From Zoogloea sp. 1C4 (lineage in GTDB: Bacteria > Pseudomonadota > Gammaproteobacteria > Burkholderiales > Rhodocyclaceae), in NCBI RefSeq assembly GCF_009469605.1, contig NZ_SSXU01000002.1, positions 1 to 64,000 of the forward strand: a DNA stretch of 64,000 nt, given 5' to 3'. Every line of letters begins with the position of its first letter. Within the stretch, counting starts at the first letter, position 1. Shown here piece after piece: positions 1 through 8,360 of this stretch. The notes beneath the pieces were generated by a model. The model ran no database searches. It saw only the letters and a list, made by a program, of their open reading frames with translations, and was not told the origin of the DNA. The position numbers were made by a program, and so were the translations under genes.

Positions 1-47
1 TAATGCGTTAAGCTAACCAGTACTAATTGCCCGTGAGGCTTGATCCT
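1..47 (+). rRNA. rrl: 23S ribosomal RNA, 3' end only
   Basis: The first bases match the universally conserved 3' terminus of 23S rRNA (GCTAACC, GTACTAAT and CCGTGAGGCTT blocks in the right order). The rest of the gene lies left of the window. The exact end, about base 47, is estimated by comparison with E. coli. Confidence 0.9.
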
Positions 48-160
48 ATAACCTTGCAATACAAGGCAAACTCGAAAAACGTGCGCAATCGCACCACCCA
101 ACACCACACTTCTTCTCTTTGACGTTCTGCCCGAATACGCAGCAGAACGGTACAAGTTAC

Positions 161-276
161 AGTCTGACGACCATAGCGTCTTGGAACCACCCCTTCCCAT
201 CCCGAACAGGACCGTGAAACGAGACCGCGCCAATGATAGTGCACACACGTGCGTGAAAGTAGGTCATCGTCAGACT
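161..276 (+). rRNA. rrf: 5S ribosomal RNA
   Basis: A 116-nt stretch with 5S hallmarks: the terminal helix pairs AGTCTGACGA (161-170) with TCGTCAGACT (267-276), and the internal CCCATCCCGAAC and GTGAAAC blocks are present. It sits about 115 nt after the 23S end, as in a normal rRNA operon. Confidence 0.95.
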
Positions 277-284
277 CACCATTC

Positions 285-319
285 AACACCCCCTCAGGCA
301 AAATGCCTCAGGGGGTGTT
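285..319 (+). terminator. hairpin ending the rRNA operon
   Basis: Arms 285-300 and 304-319 pair over 15 of 16 positions (one C-C mismatch) around an AAA loop. No strong T-run follows, so it may be a processing or rho-assisted terminator rather than a classical intrinsic one. Confidence 0.75.
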
Positions 320-386
320 ACGCTTTACATTCACAAAACAAAATCGGCAGAAAAATCGCGGGGGCTGAATGAGAAAGGACGCTCGA

Positions 387-1091
387 ATGCGCTGGCGCTA
401 TTGGTCGGTACTTGTCTCACTATCTGTTCTCTTGCATATGGCGCTCTTCTGGCCATCGCCGAATCGAGATGTTCGAGCGCCTCTGTCCCCCGTGTTTTCC
501 GTGCGTATTGCTCAACTTCAGCCTTCGTCCGAATCCCCGCAGCGTCTGCATGATGTGCCTGGCGCTGGAGTTGAAACAACCCTAGTCGAGACAACGACTG
601 CGCCACCGCGGCCAACCCCTGATAATCCACCGCGTTCGTCGGTGGTGGGCAAGGCTGTGAAAGAGCGCGCCGGAACGCTGTCACGCGAGAGCGATCCTCA
701 GGAAGCGCCGCAGGTGTTGCCACACAGGCTAAAGCCGAGCACGCCGCCAGAGTCGCCGGAGCTCGTGGTTTCCGCGGTTAGGCGTGAGCCTGAAGATGCG
801 AAGGGGGTGTCGCTGTCCCGGTACCGTATCGCGCTTGCTGCGGCAGCCGTCCGCATGCAGTCGCTGGAGGCAGAAGTCTTGGGCGTGGCGGGTACGGCCG
901 TGGTGGATGTCCGCCTGGCTGGCGGTGGGCCACAGGTGCATCTGGTGACGTCCAGCGGGGTCGAGAAGCTCGATCGAAGAGCGCTGGTGCTGCTGGGCAG
1001 GGCTATCCGGGAGGTGCCAGCACCGGTCGGGGATGGCGTCTCTGATGCGTTTGTCAGGCTGCCTGTAGTCTTCTCAAAGGATGAGTCGTGA
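387..1091 (+). CDS. TonB family protein (energy-transducer-like)
   Basis: A 234-residue protein with one N-terminal membrane anchor (WSVLVSLSVLLHMALFW), a long proline-rich periplasmic stretch of about 100 residues, and a C-terminal TonB-like domain (VDVRLAGGGPQVHLVTSSG ... LDRRAL ... VRLPVVF). This architecture links proton motive force at the inner membrane to outer-membrane receptors. ATG 387 is preferred over ATG 369 because AAGGA at 375-379 lies 7 nt before it. No exbB/exbD genes are adjacent, so it may use partners encoded elsewhere. The C-terminal match is by pattern only and the domain is divergent. Confidence 0.65.
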   Translation: MRWRYWSVLVSLSVLLHMALFWPSPNRDVRAPLSPVFSVRIAQLQPSSESPQRLHDVPGAGVETTLVETTTAPPRPTPDNPPRSSVVGKAVKERAGTLSRESDPQEAPQVLPHRLKPSTPPESPELVVSAVRREPEDAKGVSLSRYRIALAAAAVRMQSLEAEVLGVAGTAVVDVRLAGGGPQVHLVTSSGVEKLDRRALVLLGRAIREVPAPVGDGVSDAFVRLPVVFSKDES

Positions 1092-1100
1092 TTGGGCTCA

Positions 1101-1676
1101 TCAGAACTTCTTGTCGGTTGTCGTCGGGCTGACGAGCCCCGTCATGGGTAGCGTGAGGCTGGTCGTGTGGAGTTCGAACCGATCGCGTCGGCGGTCGTCG
1201 AAGAAACTCCGAAGTGTGTAATCGACCGATCGGAACGCGATGTCACCCCAGGGGATTTCGGCTTCAGTCATCAGAACGGCCTCAAGCGATTCTTCTCCTG
1301 GCTGGAAATCAAGGTGAAGGAGTTCGGCGCGGTAGATGATGTGGATCTGGCTGATGTGAGGGATATCCACGAAGGTGAACATCGGCCCCAGGGCGACTCG
1401 GGCGCCGGCTTCTTCGAGGGTCTCGCGCAGCGCGGCTTCACCCGTGGTTTCGTTGTTTTCCATGAAGCCGGCCGGTAGTGTCCACTTGCCATAGCGGGGT
1501 TCGATTGCCCGCTTGCACATCAGGATCTTGTCCTCCCACGTGGCGATTGCGCCGACGACGACCTTGGGGTTCTGGTAGTGGATTGTTCCGCACTGGTCGC
1601 AGACGTGCCGGGGAAGATTGTCGCCGGGGGGAACTTTGAGGCTGACTGGGGCGCCACAGTGAGAGCAGAAGTTCAT
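1101..1676 (-). CDS. NUDIX hydrolase with N-terminal zinc ribbon
   Basis: A 191-residue cytosolic enzyme expected to hydrolyse a nucleoside-diphosphate-linked substrate, probably an ADP-ribose-like dinucleotide. A four-cysteine zinc ribbon (C4, C7, C26, C29) precedes the NUDIX domain. The NUDIX box is intact: G70, E76, R84-E85, E88-E89, G91, giving the metal-binding glutamates. It is convergent with the TonB-like gene, 9 bp apart. An imperfect inverted repeat (1094-1104 with 1129-1139) spans the junction and could act as a two-way terminator, although it has no T-run. Substrate is not predictable from sequence. Confidence 0.85.
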   Translation of the reverse strand: MNFCSHCGAPVSLKVPPGDNLPRHVCDQCGTIHYQNPKVVVGAIATWEDKILMCKRAIEPRYGKWTLPAGFMENNETTGEAALRETLEEAGARVALGPMFTFVDIPHISQIHIIYRAELLHLDFQPGEESLEAVLMTEAEIPWGDIAFRSVDYTLRSFFDDRRRDRFELHTTSLTLPMTGLVSPTTTDKKF

Positions 1677-1753
1677 GGCCGAAGGATACGCGTGGACAGT
1701 CCCGCCATTCTAATTCAAGGTGTCGCCCATGCTGCGATGCGCCTGGTGACGAT

Positions 1754-1780
1754 TCAAGAGTAAGTGGGCAGGACCGATAA
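1754..1780 (+). promoter_or_regulatory. predicted sigma28 (FliA) promoter of the HDOD-GGDEF gene
   Basis: TCAAGAGT (1754-1761), 11-bp spacer, ACCGATAA (1773-1780). The -10 matches the FliA consensus GCCGATAA at 7 of 8 positions with the canonical spacing, and the -35 shares the TCAAG start with the motA and cheV promoters here. Transcription would begin near 1787. Confidence 0.7.
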
Positions 1781-1825
1781 AATGGAGTAGTGCAGTCCCA
1801 GACTGCGGCAACAATTGGAACTTAC

Positions 1826-3865
1826 ATGGTTGTGTCAATCGACGTTACGAAGTTCGAGCAACTGAAGGCCTCGGGAGATCTCCCGTCGCCCAAGGGGGTG
1901 GCGCTGGCCATCATCCGCCTGATTCAGCAGGAGGGGAGCTCGATGGGCGATCTCGCCCGGGTCATCAAGACCGACCCGGCTTTCGTCGGCAGGCTGATCA
2001 AGGCGGCCAACGGGCTGACGGGCTACAACCGCAGGGCGATTGCGTCGGTTCAGGAGGCGTTGATGGTGCTCGGTCTGCCGGCCGTCCGCACCCTGGCGCT
2101 GGGCTTCTCGCTGCTGTCGAGCTACCGCGACGGCAACTGCAAGGGCTTTGACTACGGGCGCTACTGGACGAGCTGTCTAGTCCATGCGCTGGCAATGCAG
2201 GCCATCACCCAGCGCACCCGTGTTGCGGCGGCGGAGGAGACGTTCTGTCTCGGCTTGCTGGCGCGGATCGGCGAACTCGCGTTGGCGACGCTCTACCCAC
2301 AGGATTACGGGAAGGTCCTGAAGCAGACCCTCGAGTATCGGGATCTCCCGCTGGTGGCCCTGGAGCAGCGGGCTTTTGCGCTCAACCACCGGGAGCTGAC
2401 TTCGGCAATGCTGGCCGACTGGGGCTTGCCGCGGATCTTCCACGAGCCGGCCTTCTTTTCCGAAGCCCCCGAGGAGTCGGGCTACGCCGATGGCTCGCGG
2501 GAGTTCGTGATCGCCCATTCGCTGCATCTGGCATCCTTCATCGCCGAGGTGTTTCTGGCCGAGGAGGCCGAGCGGCCCAACCTGATGAGTCGCCTGTTTG
2601 AGATCGGTGGGCGGCTGGCCTTCGATCCGGTGGCGATCAACGAACTGTGCGACGGGGTGGTCCGCGAGTGGCAGGCCTGGGGCGCGCTGCTTGAGCTCGA
2701 TACCCTGGAGATCCCCCCGTTCAGCGAACTAGCTAGCCGTGGCGAGGCGATCGCCGCGACGCTCGCGACGGAGGCCAAGGCTCGCGTCCAGCATCTGCCG
2801 GGCGAATCCCATGAACTGCCGGTCGAGCGCGCGCCGATGCCGGGTGGCGCAAACCCGCTCACGCTGCCGGTGGGCATGTCCCAGGCCATGCGCGTGCTGA
2901 TCGTCGACGACGACGCGTCGATGCGTGCGCTGGTTCGCAAGGTGCTCGAGACCGTCGGGCATCAGGTGCTCGAGGCGTCGGACGGACGCGTCGGCATGGA
3001 GATGGCGCTGGAGTTTCAGCCCCAGCTGATGATCGTCGACTGGATCATGCCCGAGATGAGCGGGCTCGAACTCACTCGGGCGCTACGCCAGACGAAGATT
3101 GGCCGCAGCATCTACATGCTGATCATGACCAGCCTCGACGACGACGACAGGCTGATCGAGGCCTTCGAGAACGGCGTCGATGACCTCATGAACAAGCCGA
3201 TCAACCCGCGTGTGCTCGCGGCTCGGCTGCGTGCGGGCCAGCGGGTGATCCGCTTGCAACAGGAGCTCGACCGCGACCGGGAGGAGATTCGCCGCTTTGC
3301 GGCCGAGCTGGCCGTATCCAACCGGCGCCTGCAGGAAGTGGCGCTGACCGATTCGCTGACCGGCTTCCCCAACCGCCGCTACGCCATCGAGCGGATGCAG
3401 CAGGAGTGGTCGGTGTCATCGCGCACCCGCCGCCCGCTGTCGGGGATGGTCATCGACGTGGATCAGTTCAAGACCTACAACGATTCCCACGGCCACGACG
3501 TGGGGGATGCGGTGCTGCGGCAGGTGGCGACGTCGATCAAGGGCGCGCTGCGGGCCCAGGACATCGTGGCCCGCACCGGGGGCGACGAGTTCCTGGTGAT
3601 CTGCCCGGACACCGGGCTGGACGCGGCGCTGGCCTGTGCCGAGCGGGTGCGCTTTGCCGTCGAGATCGCGCCGCTCACGGTTTCCGGCCAGCCCCTCACG
3701 ATGTCGGTGAGCATCGGCGTGGCGACCCGCGACACGGTGATGACGGACCCGGATGCGCTGGTGAAGCGTGCGGACCAGGCGCTCTACCTGGCCAAGAACA
3801 AGGGGCGCAACCGCATCATGACCGCCCAGTCCCTGCGCCCGGGGCCGCTGATCCCGCCCCGCTAG
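1826..3865 (+). CDS. HDOD / receiver / GGDEF protein, likely diguanylate cyclase
   Basis: About 679 residues in three modules: HDOD (about 12-215), a CheY-like receiver (about 355-475, VLIVDDD start, IVDWIMPEMSG phospho-acceptor region), and a GGDEF domain. The catalytic motif is intact (GGDEF at about 585-589), and RAQD five residues before it is a complete inhibitory I-site, so c-di-GMP synthesis with product inhibition is expected. A GTG at 1790 is in frame, but the predicted sigma28 start site is near 1787, and GGAA at 1817-1820 supports ATG 1826. It directly precedes flhDC and is followed by a strong hairpin, so it is its own transcription unit. Confidence 0.85.
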   Translation: MVVSIDVTKFEQLKASGDLPSPKGVALAIIRLIQQEGSSMGDLARVIKTDPAFVGRLIKAANGLTGYNRRAIASVQEALMVLGLPAVRTLALGFSLLSSYRDGNCKGFDYGRYWTSCLVHALAMQAITQRTRVAAAEETFCLGLLARIGELALATLYPQDYGKVLKQTLEYRDLPLVALEQRAFALNHRELTSAMLADWGLPRIFHEPAFFSEAPEESGYADGSREFVIAHSLHLASFIAEVFLAEEAERPNLMSRLFEIGGRLAFDPVAINELCDGVVREWQAWGALLELDTLEIPPFSELASRGEAIAATLATEAKARVQHLPGESHELPVERAPMPGGANPLTLPVGMSQAMRVLIVDDDASMRALVRKVLETVGHQVLEASDGRVGMEMALEFQPQLMIVDWIMPEMSGLELTRALRQTKIGRSIYMLIMTSLDDDDRLIEAFENGVDDLMNKPINPRVLAARLRAGQRVIRLQQELDRDREEIRRFAAELAVSNRRLQEVALTDSLTGFPNRRYAIERMQQEWSVSSRTRRPLSGMVIDVDQFKTYNDSHGHDVGDAVLRQVATSIKGALRAQDIVARTGGDEFLVICPDTGLDAALACAERVRFAVEIAPLTVSGQPLTMSVSIGVATRDTVMTDPDALVKRADQALYLAKNKGRNRIMTAQSLRPGPLIPPR

Positions 3866-3917
3866 GATCGTCTGGCGCCGATGGTGAAAGCCGTCGCGCG
3901 CCTTGTACGCAGGTCAG

Positions 3918-3962
3918 AATGGCCTACGCAACTGCCCAGTTTGGGCGTATGCGTAGGCCATT
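3918..3962 (+). terminator. long perfect hairpin after the HDOD-GGDEF gene
   Basis: AATGGCCTACGCA (3918-3930) pairs perfectly with TGCGTAGGCCATT (3950-3962). Within the loop GCCC and GGGC can pair again. The right arm runs into TTTTCTTACTT, as in an intrinsic terminator, separating the cyclase gene from flhDC. Confidence 0.8.
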
Positions 3963-4024
3963 TTCTTACTTGCGTTTACGTGTTTGCTCCTACGTGATTT
4001 TCCGAAGCCCTCGCATGGCGAGAG

Positions 4025-4050
4025 TTGCCGGTGAACGGCAGAATTTGCCG
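4025..4050 (+). promoter_or_regulatory. clustered TTGCCG/CGGCA sites in the flhDC leader
   Basis: TTGCCG (4025-4030), CGGCA (4036-4040) and TTTGCCG (4044-4050) lie 33-58 bp before flhD. CGGCA and TGCCG form a palindrome with a 5-bp centre (4036-4050). The same half-sites recur upstream of fliA, flgB and flgG. Role is inferred only from recurrence. Confidence 0.4.
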
Positions 4051-4082
4051 CAGATAACGACAGGTCTGTCGAGGAGATAAAG

Positions 4083-4400
4083 ATGAACACAAACACGATG
4101 CATGACGAGATTCGGGAACTGAATCTGGCCTATCTGATGCTTGCTCAGCAGATGCTGCGCGCCGACCGCGCTGCCGCCATCTACCGCCTCGGAATCGGCG
4201 AAGAAGTGGCTGAAGTGCTGGAAGGGTTGAGTTCCGCCCAGGTGCTGCGGATGGCCAATTCGAACATGCTGCTCTGTCAGTTCCGCTTCAACGACACCAT
4301 GCTGGTCGATCTGCTGTCGTCCCATGGCCGTGAGCGCGGTGCGGCGCATCTGCACGCGGCGATCCTTGCTGCCGGGCGGCCTGTCGCCCATCTGGCCTGA
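4083..4400 (+). CDS. flhD: flagellar master regulator subunit FlhD
   Basis: A 105-residue FlhD (LNLAYLMLAQQMLRADRAAAIYRLGI and MANSNMLLCQFRF are family blocks). FlhD joins FlhC in the FlhD4C2 activator that switches on early flagellar genes. GAGGAG just upstream (4073-4078) supports the start; a second ATG five codons in is an alternative. It is followed by flhC after 27 bp. Finding FlhDC rather than FleQ as the visible master regulator fits Betaproteobacteria, although sigma54 promoters in the same locus show that another activator tier also exists. Confidence 0.95.
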   Translation: MNTNTMHDEIRELNLAYLMLAQQMLRADRAAAIYRLGIGEEVAEVLEGLSSAQVLRMANSNMLLCQFRFNDTMLVDLLSSHGRERGAAHLHAAILAAGRPVAHLA

Positions 4401-4427
4401 TCCGGCCCGCGGCTGAGGGAGACCATC

Positions 4428-4970
4428 GTGCGAAACAAGAGCGTGCTGCAGGAAGCGCAGGACATCCAGAAGGCGGTCGAGTTGATCCGTCTGGGTGCGC
4501 GCATGCAGATGCTTGAAGCCGAGACCGCCCTGAGCCGGGAACGTCTGCTCAAGCTCTACAAGGAAGTAAAGGGCGTCTCGCCCCCGAAGGGCATGCTGCC
4601 ATTTTCGACGGACTGGTTCATGTCGTGGCAGCCGAACATCCATGCCTCGCTGTTCATGGCGCTGTACCGCTTCGTCCAGACCAACGCGCACCTCGAAGGG
4701 CTGGACGCCATCATCCAGGCTTACCGGCTGTACAACGAGCACATTGAATCCTTCGAGATGGAGCAGGTGCTGTCGCTCACCCGGGCCTGGACGCTGATCC
4801 GTTTCTTTGACGCCAAGCTGCTGCAACTGGCCCGTTGCACCAGCTGCGGCGGACATTTTGTCTCCCACGGCTTCGATCCGACCCACGATTACGTCTGTGG
4901 CCTGTGCCACGTGCCGTCCCGCGCCGGCAAGACCCGGCGGGCCCAGGCGAACGAAGTTGCCATACCCTGA
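4428..4970 (+). CDS. flhC: flagellar master regulator subunit FlhC
   Basis: A 180-residue FlhC with GTG start. The four zinc-binding cysteines fall at C137, C140, C157 and C160, the same numbering as in E. coli, so the DNA-contacting zinc site is intact. It forms FlhD4C2 with FlhD. A GC-rich hairpin with a T-run follows, ending the flhDC operon before motA. Confidence 0.96.
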   Translation: MRNKSVLQEAQDIQKAVELIRLGARMQMLEAETALSRERLLKLYKEVKGVSPPKGMLPFSTDWFMSWQPNIHASLFMALYRFVQTNAHLEGLDAIIQAYRLYNEHIESFEMEQVLSLTRAWTLIRFFDAKLLQLARCTSCGGHFVSHGFDPTHDYVCGLCHVPSRAGKTRRAQANEVAIP

Positions 4971-4996
4971 CCTCCCTCTCGATTGACGATGAGGTT

Positions 4997-5029
4997 ACGC
5001 CGCCGGTTTCGATCAGGCGGCATTTTTTT
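4997..5029 (+). terminator. intrinsic terminator after flhC
   Basis: GCCGCC (4999-5004) pairs with GGCGGC (5016-5021) and is followed by A then seven T residues (5023-5029). Confidence 0.88.
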
Positions 5030-5066
5030 GTCCGCTTTCGGGTGACGACAGGCTTGCGTCAGGTGC

Positions 5067-5093
5067 TCAAGTTTCTTCAGGCAGGGCCGATAT
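5067..5093 (+). promoter_or_regulatory. predicted sigma28 (FliA) promoter of motAB
   Basis: TCAAGTTT (5067-5074), 11-bp spacer, GCCGATAT (5086-5093): 7 of 8 matches to each half of the enterobacterial FliA consensus (TAAAGTTT, GCCGATAA) with canonical spacing. It lies 65 bp before motA, just after the flhC terminator. Confidence 0.88.
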
Positions 5094-5157
5094 CGCCGGT
5101 GAAGAATAACGGATCCGGCAGGCGCCCCCAGCCTGCCAACCCAATGAGGTTTCGGCG

Positions 5158-6009
5158 ATGTTTCTGATCATCGGCTACGTCATCATCCTGGCGGCGTCTC
5201 TCGGCACCTATGCCGTGCACGGCAGTCTGGCGGCCCTGTGGGTTCCGACCGAATACATTGCGATCGTCGGTCTGACCATCGGTGGCTTCGTTGCGGGCAA
5301 CGGGCCGAAGGCGATCAAGGGCACCATCGCCGCGCTGCCGACGATCTTCAAGGGCTCGCCCTACAACAAGGCCTTCTACACCGATGTGCTGTGCATGCTC
5401 TACGAGATCCTCGCCAAGGTGCGCAAGGAAGGCCTGATGTCCATCGAAGGCGACATCGAGAACCCGGAAGCCAGCCCGATCCTCTCCAAGTATCCGGCCT
5501 TCACGGCCGACCACCACGCGGTGGATTTCCTGTGCGACTACCTGCGGATGATGGTTGGCGGCAACCTCAACGCCTTCGAGATCGAGAACCTGATGGACAT
5601 CGAGATGGAAACCCACCATCACGAAGCCCATACCCCGGCCCACGTGGTCTCGAAGGTGGGTGACGCGGTGCCGGCCTTCGGTATCGTCGTGGCGGTGATG
5701 GGCGTGGTGAACGTGATGGGCTCGGTGGGCCAGCCGCCGGCGGTGCTCGGCAAGATGATCGGCGGCGCGCTGGTGGGGACCTTCCTCGGTATTCTCATTT
5801 CCTATGGCTTCGTGGCCCCGGTGGCCGGCCAGCTGGAGCAGAAGGTCGAGGAGGGTGGAAAGATCTACCAGTGCATGAAGGCGGTGCTGCTGGCGAGCAT
5901 GAACGGCTACGCGCCCCAGGTGGCGGTGGAGTTCGGGCGCAAGGTGTTGTTCTCGACCGACAGGCCGAGCTTTGCCGAGCTCGAAGAAGCGATCAAGAGC
6001 AAGAAGTGA
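5158..6009 (+). CDS. motA: flagellar motor stator protein MotA
   Basis: A 283-residue MotA with four membrane segments (first at about 1-22, second about 34-50, the last pair about 168-225) and the large cytoplasmic loop that contacts the rotor. It pairs with MotB to form a proton-driven stator. It is preceded by a sigma28 promoter and followed by motB, so it is a late-class operon. A second, distinct pair (motCD) is encoded at 37.8 kb. Confidence 0.96.
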   Translation: MFLIIGYVIILAASLGTYAVHGSLAALWVPTEYIAIVGLTIGGFVAGNGPKAIKGTIAALPTIFKGSPYNKAFYTDVLCMLYEILAKVRKEGLMSIEGDIENPEASPILSKYPAFTADHHAVDFLCDYLRMMVGGNLNAFEIENLMDIEMETHHHEAHTPAHVVSKVGDAVPAFGIVVAVMGVVNVMGSVGQPPAVLGKMIGGALVGTFLGILISYGFVAPVAGQLEQKVEEGGKIYQCMKAVLLASMNGYAPQVAVEFGRKVLFSTDRPSFAELEEAIKSKK

Positions 6010-6070
6010 TGCGCGTCCCGGTGATGCGGCGTGATGCGTCGCGGATTCCCTCGCCTGCCGGATCGATGTC

Positions 6071-7081
6071 ATGAGTGACGATACCCAACAGCCAATCGTC
6101 GTCAAGAAGATCAAGAAGGGCGGCGGCGGTGCCCACGGTGGCGCGTGGAAGATCGCCTATGCCGACTTCGTGACCGCGATGATGGCCTTCTTCCTGCTGA
6201 TGTGGCTGCTCGGCTCCACAGCACAGGGCGACCTGCAGGGGATTGCGGAGTTCTTCAATTCGCCCCTCAAGGTGGCGATGAGCGGAGGTTCGGGCGCGGG
6301 CGATGCAACCAGCCCGATCGCCGGCGGCGGCCAGGATCTGACCCGCTCGGTGGGCCAGGTGAAGCGCGGCGACGTGGACGGTCGGCGTTCGATGAACATC
6401 GAGGCGGCCAAGGGCGCGACCAAGCCGGTGGGCGAGGACGAAGCCGAGGCCGTCAAGAAGGCCGAGGAGCGCAAGGAGCGCGCCAAGCTCGAAGACCTGA
6501 AGGGGCAGATCGAGGCGATCATCGAGGCGAGCCCAAGCCTGCGGCCGTTCAAGAACCAGCTGCTGCTGGACATCACCACCGAGGGCCTGCGCATCCAGAT
6601 CGTGGACGAGCAGAACCGGCCGATGTTCGATTCGTCCAGTGCATCGCTCAAACCGTACACCCAGGAGCTGCTGCGCTCGATCGGCGCGACGCTCAACGGG
6701 GTGGATAACAACGTGAGTCTGTCGGGGCATACCGACTCGACGCGCTACGCGGGCGGCGAGCGGGGTTTCTCGAACTGGGAGCTCTCTGCCAACCGCGCCA
6801 ACGCGTCGCGACGGGAGCTGGTGGCCGGCGGGCTGGCAGAAGGCAAGATGGTCCGGGTGGTCGGTCTGGCCGACACGTTGCCGCTCGATCCCGCCAACCC
6901 GGGCGGCCCGATCAACCGACGGATCAGCATCATCGTGCTCAACAAGCAGGCCGAGGCCGCGCTGCGCGGTGGCAACAAGAAGCTCGAAGTGAATAGTGAA
7001 ACCGGTGTCGACGTCGGGGATATCCGCGCCGGCCTTGGCACCGGGCAGGCCATCCGGCTACCCGGCCGCCCTAAAGAATAA
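6071..7081 (+). CDS. motB: flagellar motor stator protein MotB
   Basis: A 336-residue MotB. The single N-terminal membrane helix carries the proton-binding aspartate D32 (YADFVTAMMAFFLLMWLLG), as in E. coli. An OmpA-like peptidoglycan-binding domain fills the C-terminal half (LSGHTDSTRY ... ELSANRANASRREL). The gap to motA is 61 bp and the two are presumably co-transcribed. The stop codon overlaps a candidate sigma28 promoter for the next gene. Confidence 0.95.
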   Translation: MSDDTQQPIVVKKIKKGGGGAHGGAWKIAYADFVTAMMAFFLLMWLLGSTAQGDLQGIAEFFNSPLKVAMSGGSGAGDATSPIAGGGQDLTRSVGQVKRGDVDGRRSMNIEAAKGATKPVGEDEAEAVKKAEERKERAKLEDLKGQIEAIIEASPSLRPFKNQLLLDITTEGLRIQIVDEQNRPMFDSSSASLKPYTQELLRSIGATLNGVDNNVSLSGHTDSTRYAGGERGFSNWELSANRANASRRELVAGGLAEGKMVRVVGLADTLPLDPANPGGPINRRISIIVLNKQAEAALRGGNKKLEVNSETGVDVGDIRAGLGTGQAIRLPGRPKE

Positions 7082-7099
7082 GCGTGCTCGTGACGATAT
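7072..7099 (+). promoter_or_regulatory. possible sigma28 promoter before the first chemotaxis block
   Basis: TAAAGAAT (7072-7079), 12-bp spacer, GACGATAT (7092-7099). The -35 keeps the TAAAG core and the -10 matches 6 of 8, but the spacer is one base longer than optimal. It overlaps the motB stop codon. Confidence 0.4.
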
Positions 7100-7134
7100 G
7101 ACCGCGACTGCTTCTGATTCTTGCCAATAGGAAA

Positions 7135-8337
7135 ATGAAACCCTCTCGAACCACCGCGATACTCGTCGGCCTTCTGTGGTCGGGCGTGACAGTAGGTGTC
7201 ACCACCTACTTCCAGGCTGGGGCTGTGGCGACCCTGACGGGGGCCGGCCTGCTCGTGCTCGGGTGGGTTGTGCTGATGCTGCTGGTGTCGGCCGAACCTG
7301 CGACGACGGAAGCCCACGGGCGCGCAACCAGCCTTCCGGTCGACGAGCTGGTTGCCATCGAAGGCGTGCTGCGGGAATCGACGCAGGCCTTCCGTGGCCA
7401 GCATCTGGCCATCAAGGGCGAGGTGGATCGGGTGCAGGAGATGCTCTCCACTGCCATCGGCACCCTGATGGGGAGCTTTCACGGCCTGCTTGCGGCGACC
7501 CAGGCTCAGCAGAACGTGGCTGTCGGCCTCGCGCAGGATGACGAGGATGGCGATGCCGGTTCGCGCTTCGATCTGTTCGTGGCCAACACCTCGGCGGTGA
7601 TGCAGCGCGTCGTGGATAGCGTGATCCTCAACAGCAAGCTGGGCATGGAGCTGGTCGAGATGACCGACCGCATCTCCCAGCGGGCCAATGACGTGGAAAG
7701 CATCCTCGGCGAGATCAGCAGCATCTCCAAGCAGACCAACCTGCTGGCCCTCAACGCGGCCATTGAGGCGGCTCGGGCGGGGGAGGCCGGCCGTGGCTTT
7801 GCGGTGGTGGCCGACGAGGTGCGCGAGCTGTCGACCCGTACCGCCCAGTTCAGCCAGCAGATCAGCATCGTCATGAAGTCGATGCGCGAAGGCGTGGAGG
7901 GCGCCGAGGACGCGATCGAGCGTCTTGCCTCCACCGACATGAACTTTGCCGTCGAATCGAAGCAGCAGGTTGAGCAGGTGCTTGCGTCGATCGAATCGAT
8001 CAACCAGCAGCGCGGCAAGGCCATCGTCCGGCTGGGCGAGCAGGCCCGCGAGATGGACGTGGAAGTCAATCGGGCGGTGACCGCGCTGCAGTTTCAGGAT
8101 CTGGTGTCCCAGCTCATCGGGCACGTGGATCGGCGGGTGGAAGGGCTTGGGCAGTTGATGACCGAGTTCGACGCCCTCACCGATGGCATCCAGCACGCCA
8201 TTTCGGCGGGTGATTTCGGTCCGCTGCGCAATGCTGCCGCGGCAATCCAGACGTCACTGGCGACGCTCGATCAGCGCGTCGGGGGCAACCCGGTGAGCCA
8301 GCAGGATGTCTCGCACGGCGAAATCGACTTGTTTTAG
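7135..8337 (+). CDS. short methyl-accepting chemotaxis-like protein without a periplasmic sensor
   Basis: A 400-residue protein with two closely spaced membrane helices (about 8-28 and 32-52) and almost no extracytoplasmic loop. A receptor signalling hairpin follows ([20 protein letters not shown]). It therefore probably senses membrane or internal state, or relays signals from other receptors. It ends in GEIDLF rather than the EWEEF tail of the large receptors. It directly precedes cheY, so it is probably the first gene of the che operon. AGG just upstream is a weak ribosome site. Confidence 0.8.
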   Translation: MKPSRTTAILVGLLWSGVTVGVTTYFQAGAVATLTGAGLLVLGWVVLMLLVSAEPATTEAHGRATSLPVDELVAIEGVLRESTQAFRGQHLAIKGEVDRVQEMLSTAIGTLMGSFHGLLAATQAQQNVAVGLAQDDEDGDAGSRFDLFVANTSAVMQRVVDSVILNSKLGMELVEMTDRISQRANDVESILGEISSISKQTNLLALNAAIEAARAGEAGRGFAVVADEVRELSTRTAQFSQQISIVMKSMREGVEGAEDAIERLASTDMNFAVESKQQVEQVLASIESINQQRGKAIVRLGEQAREMDVEVNRAVTALQFQDLVSQLIGHVDRRVEGLGQLMTEFDALTDGIQHAISAGDFGPLRNAAAAIQTSLATLDQRVGGNPVSQQDVSHGEIDLF

Positions 8338-8360
8338 TTTCAGAACCTTAGGAAATGACA

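Noticed and set aside
1-320. Short protein-coding frames across the rRNA region
   Set aside because: The DNA is 23S/5S rRNA and a hairpin; the frames have no independent support.
3406-4080. A plus-strand frame overlapping the GGDEF end and the flhDC leader
   Set aside because: It reads GGDEF codons out of frame and then runs through a hairpin terminator; no recognisable domain.
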